Source of the DNA: Polaribacter sp.
GTDB taxonomy: Bacteria > Bacteroidota > Bacteroidia > Flavobacteriales > Flavobacteriaceae
Length of the DNA stretch: 64,000 bases
Assembly: GCA_020740485.1 (NCBI GenBank)
Contig: DYMN01000001.1
Coordinates: 62,001-126,000, forward strand
Reading direction: 5' to 3'
The notes below the pieces were generated by a model. It worked only from the letters and a program-made list of their open reading frames with translations, ran no database searches and was not told the DNA's origin. Positions 47,767 to 55,827 of this stretch are shown in pieces. The position numbers and the translations under genes are program-made. Positions within the stretch are counted from its first letter, which is position 1. Every line of letters starts with the position of its first letter.

Positions 47767-48705
47767 TTATAATAAGCCTCTACCTGTTTTTTGAATTTTA
47801 TTGGAATTTGTAAAATCTACAACCAATTTATCCAAAACTCCATTAATAAATACACTACTATTTTGTGTGGAATAATCTTTTGCTAACTCAATGTATTCAT
47901 TAATGGTAACTTTAGTAGGTATAGACGGAAAATTCAGAAATTCTGAAATGGCCATAACCATTAATAGTTTATCTACTTTGGTAATCCTGTCAGATTCCCA
48001 ATTAGGTGTTTTGCCTTCAATTTCTTTTTCGTATTTTTCAAAATTTAACATTGTTTTTCTAAATAATAATTTTGCAAAATCCTTATCTTCAGGATCTTTG
48101 TACAACCCATCTAATCTAAAAGAAGTATTTTCCTTCAAATGGTAAAGATTGTTGTAAATCCAAGTATTTACAAAAGGAATATCATCTGTCCAACTTATGA
48201 CTTCACTTTCGTAAAATTCGTGCAAATTATCATTGGGCGCCATCAACTCATTGTGAAATGCTATGATAAATTTTTTATCATCTTCAAAACTCGGGTGTTC
48301 TAAACTTAAATATTTAATAAATATCTTTGAATTCAACATTTGAGACCAGATAATATCTACAATTTCAGAATGTTGTTCCCAGTTTGTCTCATCTTTTTTA
48401 ATAGGATAATTTTGTATTTCAGCTGATAAATCAAAAGCAGAAACTACTTTGTTCTCAATAAAATTCCTGCTCTTTGTAATAATATTATTGGTTGGGATAT
48501 ATTTTTTTTGAGAGGATTGAAAATATTCAATATTTTTTTTAAGCAATGCCAACAATAACTTATATTGAAGAACATAAAGAAGATGTAACTTTTCAATACT
48601 TCCTAACAAGTATTTTTCTTGCAAATCTAAATTTTCGCTGTCCGAAAGCAACATAGCATAAGCAGATTGCATTACTTTTATTCTGATGTGACGCCTATTG
48701 ATCAT
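47767..48705 (-). CDS. nusB: Transcription antitermination factor NusB (long Bacteroidota form)
   Basis: Binds boxA RNA with NusE in rRNA antitermination. The N terminus NRRHIRIKVMQSAYAML and the C-terminal half (KVDKLLMVMAISEFLNFPSIPTKVTINEYIELAKDYSTQNSSVFINGVLDKL) are NusB. A ~130-residue helical insert makes it 312 residues, about twice the E. coli length and normal for Bacteroidota. It heads the yajC/coaE gene row and has a good promoter upstream. Confidence 0.93.
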   Translation of the reverse strand: MINRRHIRIKVMQSAYAMLLSDSENLDLQEKYLLGSIEKLHLLYVLQYKLLLALLKKNIEYFQSSQKKYIPTNNIITKSRNFIENKVVSAFDLSAEIQNYPIKKDETNWEQHSEIVDIIWSQMLNSKIFIKYLSLEHPSFEDDKKFIIAFHNELMAPNDNLHEFYESEVISWTDDIPFVNTWIYNNLYHLKENTSFRLDGLYKDPEDKDFAKLLFRKTMLNFEKYEKEIEGKTPNWESDRITKVDKLLMVMAISEFLNFPSIPTKVTINEYIELAKDYSTQNSSVFINGVLDKLVVDFTNSNKIQKTGRGLL

Positions 48706-48746
48706 AATGTGTTTAAAATATCAAAGTACATAAATTAGTGGGATTG

Positions 48747-48775
48747 CAAAAATACATATTTATCAAAAGAAACAA
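48747..48775 (-). promoter_or_regulatory. Promoter of the nusB-coaE gene row
   Basis: On the minus strand TTG (48775-48773), an 18-bp spacer and TATTTTTG (48754-48747), 42 bp upstream of the nusB ATG. Confidence 0.6.
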
Positions 48776-48823
48776 TGCAATTATTCGAATAAGATGTTTG
48801 TTTGTAAAAAGTTTTTTTAAAAG

Positions 48824-48856
48824 TTGTCAAAAAATAAATTTTTTTATGTACGTTTG
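48824..48856 (+). promoter_or_regulatory. Promoter of the PUR-family gene
   Basis: TTG at 48824-48826, a 22-bp spacer and TACGTTTG at 48849-48856, 61 bp upstream of the ATG at 48918. Confidence 0.65.
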
Positions 48857-48917
48857 TATGTTCTGTATGTAAAACATCAGAATTGAATAAGAATATTAAA
48901 CAAATTATTTAAGCATT

Positions 48918-49295
48918 ATGAACGACAGACAACACAATGAACATGAAGAGATTTATTCTCAAATGTTAAAAGCAGGAAAACGTACTTACTTTTTCGATGT
49001 AAGAGAGACCAAAGCTGGAGATTATTATTTAACGGTAACTGAAAGCAAAAAATTTATTAATGATGATGGTTCTTTTCAATTTAAAAAACACAAGATTTTT
49101 CTTTACAAAGAAGATTTTAGAGATTTTAAAGAACAATTAGAAGCAGCTTTCGATTTTATAATAAAAAATAAAGGAGAAGTAGTTATTTCTGAAAGACATC
49201 AAGATAATTACGTTCGTCCGCAACGAGAAGAAAATGCCGAAGAACCACAAAAAGAAAATGGTTCATTTACAGATGTTAGTTTTGATGATATTTAG
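48918..49295 (+). CDS. PUR-family DNA/RNA-binding protein (DUF3276)
   Basis: 125 residues with a PUR-alpha-like repeat: EEIYSQMLKAGKRTYFFDVRETKAGDYYLTVTESKK, then KHKIFLYKEDFRDFKEQLEAAFDFI. The acidic, low-complexity tail (EENAEEPQKENGSF) is usual. Such proteins bind single-stranded nucleic acids; the cellular role in Bacteroidota is not settled. Followed by a strong terminator. Confidence 0.92.
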   Translation: MNDRQHNEHEEIYSQMLKAGKRTYFFDVRETKAGDYYLTVTESKKFINDDGSFQFKKHKIFLYKEDFRDFKEQLEAAFDFIIKNKGEVVISERHQDNYVRPQREENAEEPQKENGSFTDVSFDDI

Positions 49296-49320
49296 TAATA
49301 TAAAATCAAATTAAATCATT

Positions 49321-49355
49321 AACGGTTAGTAATACTATTTGCTAACCGTTTTTTA
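49321..49355 (+). terminator. Intrinsic terminator after the PUR gene
   Basis: AACGGTTAG (49321-49329) pairs with CTAACCGTT (49342-49350), followed by TTTTT. The 3' arm overlaps the stop region of the convergent flavoprotein gene. Confidence 0.75.
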
Positions 49356-50565
49356 TTGATTCACTTACAATCCAAGCGCCTGTCCAAGCATTTTGAAAAT
49401 TAAATCCTCCGGTGATACCGTCAATATTGAGAATCTCGCCTGCAAAAAATAAATTTGAAAACAATTTGCTTTCCATCGTTTTAAAGTTGACTTCTTTTAA
49501 ATCAATGCCGCCGGCAGTTACAAACTCATCTTTAAAAGTGCTTTTACCACTTACTGAGTAATTTGTATTAGTCAGAACTTGAGCCAAATTTTGCAAATGC
49601 AATTTTGAAGTATCAGCAAAATTTAAATTTTCAGGTATTTGTGCCAGTTGAATAAGGTATTCCCACAATCTGTGGGTAAATCCGAATTGTGGATTTTTTA
49701 AAACATTTTTCTTTGCTTGGTTTTGTTTGATTACTTTCAATTTTTCAATAACTTGGTCGTAGGTATTGTCTTTCAACCAATTTACCATTAAAGTGAACGT
49801 GTAGTCTGTTTCAGATAAATTGACAGCACCGAAAGCCGATAGTTTTAAAACCGCAGGTCCACTCAAACCCCAGTGCGTTATCAGTATATTTCCTTGTTGC
49901 ATCAAAGATGTGCCTTTAATTCTTATAGTTACTTCTTGGCTGATTCCCATCAATTGATTCAATTTTTGGTCTTCAATGTTAAAAGTGAAAAGTGAAGGTA
50001 CCGGCTTAACAATTTGATGACCTATATCTTCTAATATTTGCCAGATTTTAGAATTACTGCCTGTGGTTAAAACTAGTTTTTCTGAAAAAAAAGTAGCATC
50101 ACGGGTTTTTATTTCCCAATTATTATTTGATGATTTAGTAAAACTTTCTACATTTTGTTTCAATAAAATATTTATTTTTAATTCTTTAGCTCTTGTTAGA
50201 AAATAATCAATAATCGTTTGCGAAGTATCCGATTTGGGGAATACCCTACCATCAGGTTCTGTTTTTAAAGCAATACTTTTAGATTCAAACCATAAGATAG
50301 TTTCTTTATTTCCAAATTGCTGAAAACAACTGCGTAATTCTTTTTTGCCTCTCGGATAATTTTTCACAAACTCATTGATTTCTGCAACCGCATTGGTCAG
50401 ATTACATCTTCCTCCACCCGATATTTTTACTTTTTGCAATACTTCATTTCCTCTCTCTAAAATTGCAATTTTGAGATTCGGATTTTTTTCTTTTATATTA
50501 ATTGCTGTAAAAAAACCGGCGGCACCACCACCAATAATTATAGTGTCAAAATGAGTTGAATTCAT
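49342..50565 (-). CDS. HI0933/BaiN-family NAD(P)/FAD-dependent oxidoreductase
   Basis: 407-residue flavoprotein. The N-terminal FAD-binding GGGAAGFFTAINI dinucleotide fold is followed by KVKISGGGRCNLTNA, KTEPDGRVFPKSDTS, LTTGSNS, and HWGLSGPAVLKLSAF. The C-terminal GGIDLKEVNFKTMESK, FFAGEILNIDGITGGFNFQNAWTGAW closes the fold. These are diagnostic for the HI0933 family, whose physiological role is mostly unknown. Only 17 bp downstream of the T9SS lectin-like gene. Confidence 0.92.
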   Translation of the reverse strand: MNSTHFDTIIIGGGAAGFFTAINIKEKNPNLKIAILERGNEVLQKVKISGGGRCNLTNAVAEINEFVKNYPRGKKELRSCFQQFGNKETILWFESKSIALKTEPDGRVFPKSDTSQTIIDYFLTRAKELKINILLKQNVESFTKSSNNNWEIKTRDATFFSEKLVLTTGSNSKIWQILEDIGHQIVKPVPSLFTFNIEDQKLNQLMGISQEVTIRIKGTSLMQQGNILITHWGLSGPAVLKLSAFGAVNLSETDYTFTLMVNWLKDNTYDQVIEKLKVIKQNQAKKNVLKNPQFGFTHRLWEYLIQLAQIPENLNFADTSKLHLQNLAQVLTNTNYSVSGKSTFKDEFVTAGGIDLKEVNFKTMESKLFSNLFFAGEILNIDGITGGFNFQNAWTGAWIVSESIKNG

Positions 50566-50582
50566 TTCTTTTTTTTAACAAT

Positions 50583-52646
50583 TTATCTTTTTAGAGTAAA
50601 ATGACCCTTGATGATTTTTTCTCCGGAATTTAACTCTACAACATACCAATAATCAGAAGCGGGAAGTGGGTTTCCAAGATACGTGCCATCCCATCCTGTA
50701 TCCGAAGCGTTATATTGAGCTAATAATTTTCCAAATCGATTAAATATTCTTATGCTTGCATTAGCATACAAATTTAAATCCCGTATTTCAAAAGTGTCGT
50801 GAAAACCATCTCCGTTGGGTGTGAAATAATTCGGTATTTTTAACACGAAAAAAGGAGCCGTTGCAATAAAGCAATGTTCAGTATCAGTAACATAAGCAGT
50901 GTACTGTCCTCCTTCTAAAACCGTAAAAATCGGAGAATTTTGATATACATTTCCATCTATTGAATATAAATAATAGTCTTGAGGTATCTTTACATTAATT
51001 TGAACATCACTATTATTAACATCTACATTAACTATTTCAGAATTTAAATGCGAAATTACTTGGAAATGTTTGGTTTGACTACATCCGTGTTGATTTGTTA
51101 TTTCAACAAAATAATTTCCGGGAATAAAAATTTCAAGAGTGGCATTCGTGGAATGGTCATTCCATAAATAGGTGCAACCAGACGTTTCGGCGTCTAAAAT
51201 CATTGGTTTATTTTCACATAAAACTACTTTCTCGTCATTAACTTCAGGAAGAGGGTACACATTCACATTGATGGAACTTCTATTTCCGTTTGTACAACCA
51301 CTATTGATAGCTTCAGCATAAAAAATAGTGGTTTCAGTAACGTTATTAATGGTAATACTATCTCCTGTTCCTATTGTATTTGTAGCATTGGCAGCATCAT
51401 ACCAATAGATAATCCCATCGTTACTGTGTGCGTGAAGGGTTACATTTCCTTGACCGCAAAGAGACTGGTCTGCATCAATCGCATCAATAGTTGGAATTAG
51501 ATGAACATCTGCTGTAATAGGAACTCTAGACTTATTGCATTCGGCTTGAGCATAGTATGTTGTTGGAGTAGATAGGGTAGGAGTAGTAAAGGTATTTCCA
51601 CTGCCTATAATCGTTCCGCCTGTTGGGCTGTCATACCAGTAAATAATTCCGATAGATGCTGTTGCTTCTAATGTTACTGAACTCTGACCACAAGCAGATA
51701 CAGAAACAGTAGCGTTAATTTCAGGAATAACCATTCTAGAGCTGGCTGCTATTTGTAATATCGGGTCATTGGGCATTCCGCCGAATTCTACAATATACCC
51801 TTTGGGTTGATAATCTCCACTGGGATCTCCTGCGTTTTTTAAGTCGTTCCATGAGCCCAAAATACCAATTCCGGGTGCTGTAACGTGCGCATAATCTTCA
51901 TCGTTTTGATTGTTGGGTTCACCGGTATTCCAATAAGTGTATGTAAAATTATTCCCTACTTCAGGTCCGGTCATCCATTTCCAAATCCCTTCGGTGCTGG
52001 CATCACTTCCGCCAATCCAACCTGCTCCTGCTGCTTGAGCACCAGCTAATTGAGCTTCATCTGAGGAGGTTATTGTTGCCAAATAACCCTGCAAACCATA
52101 ATAGGTTGTTCCTTCAGCGGCAATTTTGGCATCTGTCCAGGAAATACCTACTTGTGGGTAATACACGTAGTAATGTCCGTTACTCGGCAAATAGTTTGCT
52201 AACCCTATTGTGATTGAAAAATCACGAATTCCAGAAGGATTTGTCGAAGAGTTGTAGAAAATGACATCTTTTAAGGCTGAGATAAAATCTGTATATAATA
52301 CCTCTGCATTACCTATACCATAAAGTTTCAGTTTTCCCTCTGTAGCATTCCACTGAGTTAATATATTGGGATGCGTCCCATTTAGCGTTAATATATCTTG
52401 ACCGTTGACGTAACCATTAGTGATTTGTATATACACTGCCGGAGCTCCGGTATTATCCGGATCTGTTATTTGGACATCCGTTACAATATTCAGGTGGGTT
52501 TGAGGGCAATACATTTGATGTCCTGTTGCAGTTATGGTAGGGGGAACATCTAAGACCCCTTTAACTGTACTTATAGCCTGTTGCTGTCCAAAAAAAACAA
52601 AGGGAATCAAAGACAGCAAAATAGAAAGTAATATATTTTTAAACAT
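50583..52646 (-). CDS. T9SS-exported protein with C-type lectin-like and Ig-like domains
   Basis: About 687 residues from the ATG at 52646; an ATG at 52658 would start almost at the predicted transcription start. Signal peptide (ILLSILLSLIPFVFFGQ). Next a cadherin-like stretch, then a C-type lectin-like domain (SWTDAKIAAEGTTYYG, WIGGSDASTEGIWKWM, WNTGEPNNQNDEDYAH), whose EPN motif is that of mannose-type sugar binding. Two similar Ig-like repeats follow (SVTLEATASIGIIYWYDSPTGG / NVTLHAHSNDGIIYWYDAAN). It ends with a gliding-motility-type sorting domain (IPNYFTPNGDGFHDTFEI, FNRFGKLL, GWDGTYLGNPLPASDYWYVVEL). A likely cell-surface adhesin. Confidence 0.9.
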   Translation of the reverse strand: MFKNILLSILLSLIPFVFFGQQQAISTVKGVLDVPPTITATGHQMYCPQTHLNIVTDVQITDPDNTGAPAVYIQITNGYVNGQDILTLNGTHPNILTQWNATEGKLKLYGIGNAEVLYTDFISALKDVIFYNSSTNPSGIRDFSITIGLANYLPSNGHYYVYYPQVGISWTDAKIAAEGTTYYGLQGYLATITSSDEAQLAGAQAAGAGWIGGSDASTEGIWKWMTGPEVGNNFTYTYWNTGEPNNQNDEDYAHVTAPGIGILGSWNDLKNAGDPSGDYQPKGYIVEFGGMPNDPILQIAASSRMVIPEINATVSVSACGQSSVTLEATASIGIIYWYDSPTGGTIIGSGNTFTTPTLSTPTTYYAQAECNKSRVPITADVHLIPTIDAIDADQSLCGQGNVTLHAHSNDGIIYWYDAANATNTIGTGDSITINNVTETTIFYAEAINSGCTNGNRSSINVNVYPLPEVNDEKVVLCENKPMILDAETSGCTYLWNDHSTNATLEIFIPGNYFVEITNQHGCSQTKHFQVISHLNSEIVNVDVNNSDVQINVKIPQDYYLYSIDGNVYQNSPIFTVLEGGQYTAYVTDTEHCFIATAPFFVLKIPNYFTPNGDGFHDTFEIRDLNLYANASIRIFNRFGKLLAQYNASDTGWDGTYLGNPLPASDYWYVVELNSGEKIIKGHFTLKR

Positions 52647-52665
52647 GAAAAAGTACATAAATGTA

Positions 52666-52673
52666 CAAATTTA
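52666..52673 (-). promoter_or_regulatory. Candidate -7 box of the lectin-like gene
   Basis: TAAATTTG on the minus strand, 20 bp upstream of the ATG at 52646. It decides against the upstream ATG at 52658. Confidence 0.45.
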
Positions 52674-52865
52674 GAACTTATTTGTAATTAAGATAAAATT
52701 TGTTAAAAATATCAAATACTATTAATTTTAAATATACAATTTATTAATAAATTAAACAGTATTTCTACCTATTCGTTGAGAAAAAACAGTTTCGACAATC
52801 TGTAAATAGAAAGAACATTTATAAAAAAAGATGGACATCTACATTTTTTAAAGTATTAAAAATCT

Positions 52866-52873
52866 TAAATTTG
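52866..52873 (+). promoter_or_regulatory. Candidate -7 box of uvrA
   Basis: TAAATTTG 20 bp before the uvrA ATG matches TAnnTTTG; no clear TTG at -33. Confidence 0.4.
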
Positions 52874-52893
52874 CAAAATCGAAAATCTACTCA

Positions 52894-55677
52894 ATGACTA
52901 AAAATATTTCTGCGCTTCATCCTAAAGAATACATCCTGATAAAAGGGGCGACCATGCACAATCTCAAAGGGATTGATGTAGCCATTCCGCGAAATAAATT
53001 GATTGTAATTACGGGTTTGTCCGGTTCCGGAAAATCAAGCTTGGCTTTTGATACTCTTTATGCAGAAGGACAACGCCGATATGTAGAAAGCTTGAGTTCA
53101 TATGCACGTCAATTTATGGGTAAACTCAACAAGCCCAAAGTAGATTATATCAAAGGAATTGCTCCGGCTATTGCCATAGAGCAAAAGGTGAATACTACTA
53201 ATGCGCGTTCTACTGTGGGTACAAGTACTGAAATATACGACTATATCAAATTGCTCTATGGGCGAATTGGAAAAACTGTTTCACCTATTTCAGGTAGAGA
53301 AGTGAAGAAACACAGTGTAACTGACGTAGTTGATTTTGTAAAATCTTTTTCGAATGAGAGCAAATTAATTCTTACCGCTCCTATTTATTTAGAAAAAGGG
53401 CGCGATATGAAAACCCATTTGCAAGTACTCTCACAGCAAGGATATGCTCGGGTAAAAATAGAAAATGAAGTACTTCGTATTTCTGACGTGAGTAATTTTA
53501 AGATAAAGTCAATAGAATTAGTAGTGCAGCGCTTGGTAGTGCAACACGATGAAGATTTTTATTTTCGTCTGGGCGATGCCGTTCAATTGGCTTTTTTTGA
53601 AGGAAAAGGAGAATGCAAAATAGAAAATTTAGAAACAGGTGTGGTTCAAGAATTTAATAATAAATTTGAATTAGATGGTCTTACTTTTAATGAACCGAAC
53701 GAATATTTATTCAGTTTTAATAATCCTTATGGTGCTTGTCCAACTTGTGAAGGATATGGAAATATTATAGGGATAGATGAAGACTTAGTGATTCCGAATA
53801 CCGGACTTTCTATTTACGAAAATTGTATTCAACCTTGGCGTACAGATGCTTTTAACTCCTATAAGTTTCCTTTGTTTCATTTTGCTGAAAAATATGGTGT
53901 CAGTATTCACAAACCTTGGTTCCAATTGACTGATGAACAAAAGAAAACCGTGTGGAAAGGGACTAAAGATTTTGAAGGCTTGGACGATTTTTTTCAAAAT
54001 TTAGAAAAAGAAAGTTACAAAATTCAAAACAGAGTATTACTATCCCGTTACAGAGGAAAAACCAAATGTCCCACTTGTAACGGCACTCGCTTGAAAAAAG
54101 AAGTCGATTATGTAAAAATAGGGGGCAAGAGTATTTCTGAATTAGTAGACTTGCCTATTGATGAATTAGCGCAATTTTTTTACCAATTACCATTAAGCGA
54201 CCACGATGCCACTATAGCCAAGCGACTGCTCATTGAAATAAACTCGAGAATTCACTTTTTAATGGACGTAGGCTTGACGTATCTCACTTTAAACAGGAAT
54301 TCAAATACTTTGTCAGGAGGTGAAAGTCAACGTATTAATTTGGCCACTTCATTGGGTAGTAGTTTAGTGGGAAGTATGTACATCTTAGACGAACCCAGTA
54401 TAGGATTGCACAGTAAAGATAGCGAAAATCTCATTAAAGTATTAAAAAATCTAAGAGACTTGGGCAATACGGTTATTGTGGTAGAACACGATGAAGAAAT
54501 CATGCGTCAAGCCGATTACATCATTGATATAGGTCCTGAAGCCGGTAGTTACGGAGGTGAGGTAGTAGCCGAAGGCAATTTTAAACAAATTTTAAAGGCA
54601 AATACACTTACTTCAAAGTATCTGAATGGTGAATTAACAATAAAAATTCCCAAGCAAAGAAGAAAGTCTAACGATTTTATTCATATTAAAGGAGCGCGTG
54701 AGCACAATTTGAAAAATATAGATGTAGCTTTTCCATTGCACTGCTTATGTGTAGTAACCGGTGTATCCGGAAGCGGAAAAAGTACTTTAGTGCGTAATAT
54801 CTTGGTACCGGCTCTGCAAAAAAAATTAGGCGGATATGGTGAAAGAATTGGTCATTATTCATCTATTGAAGGGAGTATTGACCAAATAAAAAACGTAGAA
54901 TTTGTTGATCAAAATCCTATAGGCAGATCTTCACGAAGCAATCCGGTAACTTATATTAAAGCGTATGATGAAATACGTGAGTTGTTTGCTGCCGAAAAAC
55001 TGTCTAAAATCCGAAATTTTCAACCAAAGCATTTCTCTTTTAACGTTGAAGGTGGACGTTGTGAGGTATGTAAAGGAGAAGGAACTGTAACTATTGAAAT
55101 GCAATTTATGGCGGACGTGCACTTAGAATGTGAAGCTTGCGAAGGAAAGCGGTTTAAAAAAGAAGTGTTGGAAGTGCAGTTTCAAGGAAAAAACATTCAC
55201 GATATATTAGAGATGACCGTAGCGGATGCAGTTTCTTTTTTTACAAACTTCCAACAAAAGAAAATCGTTCAAAAATTGCAACCCCTTTTGGATGTTGGTT
55301 TGGGTTATGTGCAATTAGGTCAATCTTCATCCACATTATCCGGAGGGGAAGCTCAACGCATCAAATTAGCTTCATTTCTCGTAAAAGGAACAACGAAGGA
55401 AAAGACCCTTTTTGTATTTGATGAACCAACTACCGGTTTACACTTTCACGATATCAAAAAATTATTAGATTCATTCAATGCATTGATTGAGAACGGACAT
55501 AGTATTATCGTGATAGAACATAATTTAGACTTGATAAAAACTGCGGATTACCTTATAGATTTAGGAAAAGAAGGTGGAAAGGATGGAGGTAATCTGATTT
55601 ATCAAGGTACACCTGAAGATATGTTTGAAAATATTGATTCTTATACTGCTAAATATTTAATGGATAAGTTTAAATAA
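52894..55677 (+). CDS. uvrA: Excinuclease ABC subunit A
   Basis: DNA-damage recognition ATPase of nucleotide excision repair. It has two ABC modules: Walker A TGLSGSGKSSLAFDT near residue 45 and TGVSGSGKSTLVRN around residue 625. Their signature motifs are NTLSGGESQRINLA and STLSGGEAQRIKLA. Zinc-binding cysteines appear in CPTCEGYG/CPTCNGTRLK and CEVCKGEGTV/CEACEGKRFK. 927 residues is normal. Single full-length copy; no sign of the truncated UvrA2 form. Confidence 0.97.
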   Translation: MTKNISALHPKEYILIKGATMHNLKGIDVAIPRNKLIVITGLSGSGKSSLAFDTLYAEGQRRYVESLSSYARQFMGKLNKPKVDYIKGIAPAIAIEQKVNTTNARSTVGTSTEIYDYIKLLYGRIGKTVSPISGREVKKHSVTDVVDFVKSFSNESKLILTAPIYLEKGRDMKTHLQVLSQQGYARVKIENEVLRISDVSNFKIKSIELVVQRLVVQHDEDFYFRLGDAVQLAFFEGKGECKIENLETGVVQEFNNKFELDGLTFNEPNEYLFSFNNPYGACPTCEGYGNIIGIDEDLVIPNTGLSIYENCIQPWRTDAFNSYKFPLFHFAEKYGVSIHKPWFQLTDEQKKTVWKGTKDFEGLDDFFQNLEKESYKIQNRVLLSRYRGKTKCPTCNGTRLKKEVDYVKIGGKSISELVDLPIDELAQFFYQLPLSDHDATIAKRLLIEINSRIHFLMDVGLTYLTLNRNSNTLSGGESQRINLATSLGSSLVGSMYILDEPSIGLHSKDSENLIKVLKNLRDLGNTVIVVEHDEEIMRQADYIIDIGPEAGSYGGEVVAEGNFKQILKANTLTSKYLNGELTIKIPKQRRKSNDFIHIKGAREHNLKNIDVAFPLHCLCVVTGVSGSGKSTLVRNILVPALQKKLGGYGERIGHYSSIEGSIDQIKNVEFVDQNPIGRSSRSNPVTYIKAYDEIRELFAAEKLSKIRNFQPKHFSFNVEGGRCEVCKGEGTVTIEMQFMADVHLECEACEGKRFKKEVLEVQFQGKNIHDILEMTVADAVSFFTNFQQKKIVQKLQPLLDVGLGYVQLGQSSSTLSGGEAQRIKLASFLVKGTTKEKTLFVFDEPTTGLHFHDIKKLLDSFNALIENGHSIIVIEHNLDLIKTADYLIDLGKEGGKDGGNLIYQGTPEDMFENIDSYTAKYLMDKFK

Positions 55678-55772
55678 TGAAGTGTTGACAGATTAGGTCT
55701 GTTTATATAGCATTTCATGAAAATATTTAACTATTTTAATTTATGTTAACAATTTTTTCACTCAAAATTAAT

Positions 55773-55780
55773 TACATTTG
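55773..55780 (+). promoter_or_regulatory. Candidate -7 box of the kinase-regulator operon
   Basis: TACATTTG 47 bp before the kinase ATG. It is part of the palindrome ACATTT-GTA-AAATGT, which could also be an operator. Confidence 0.4.
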
Positions 55781-55827
55781 TAAAATGTAGAGGTTAGATA
55801 TTTTTCACTGTTTTCTAATACCCTAAG

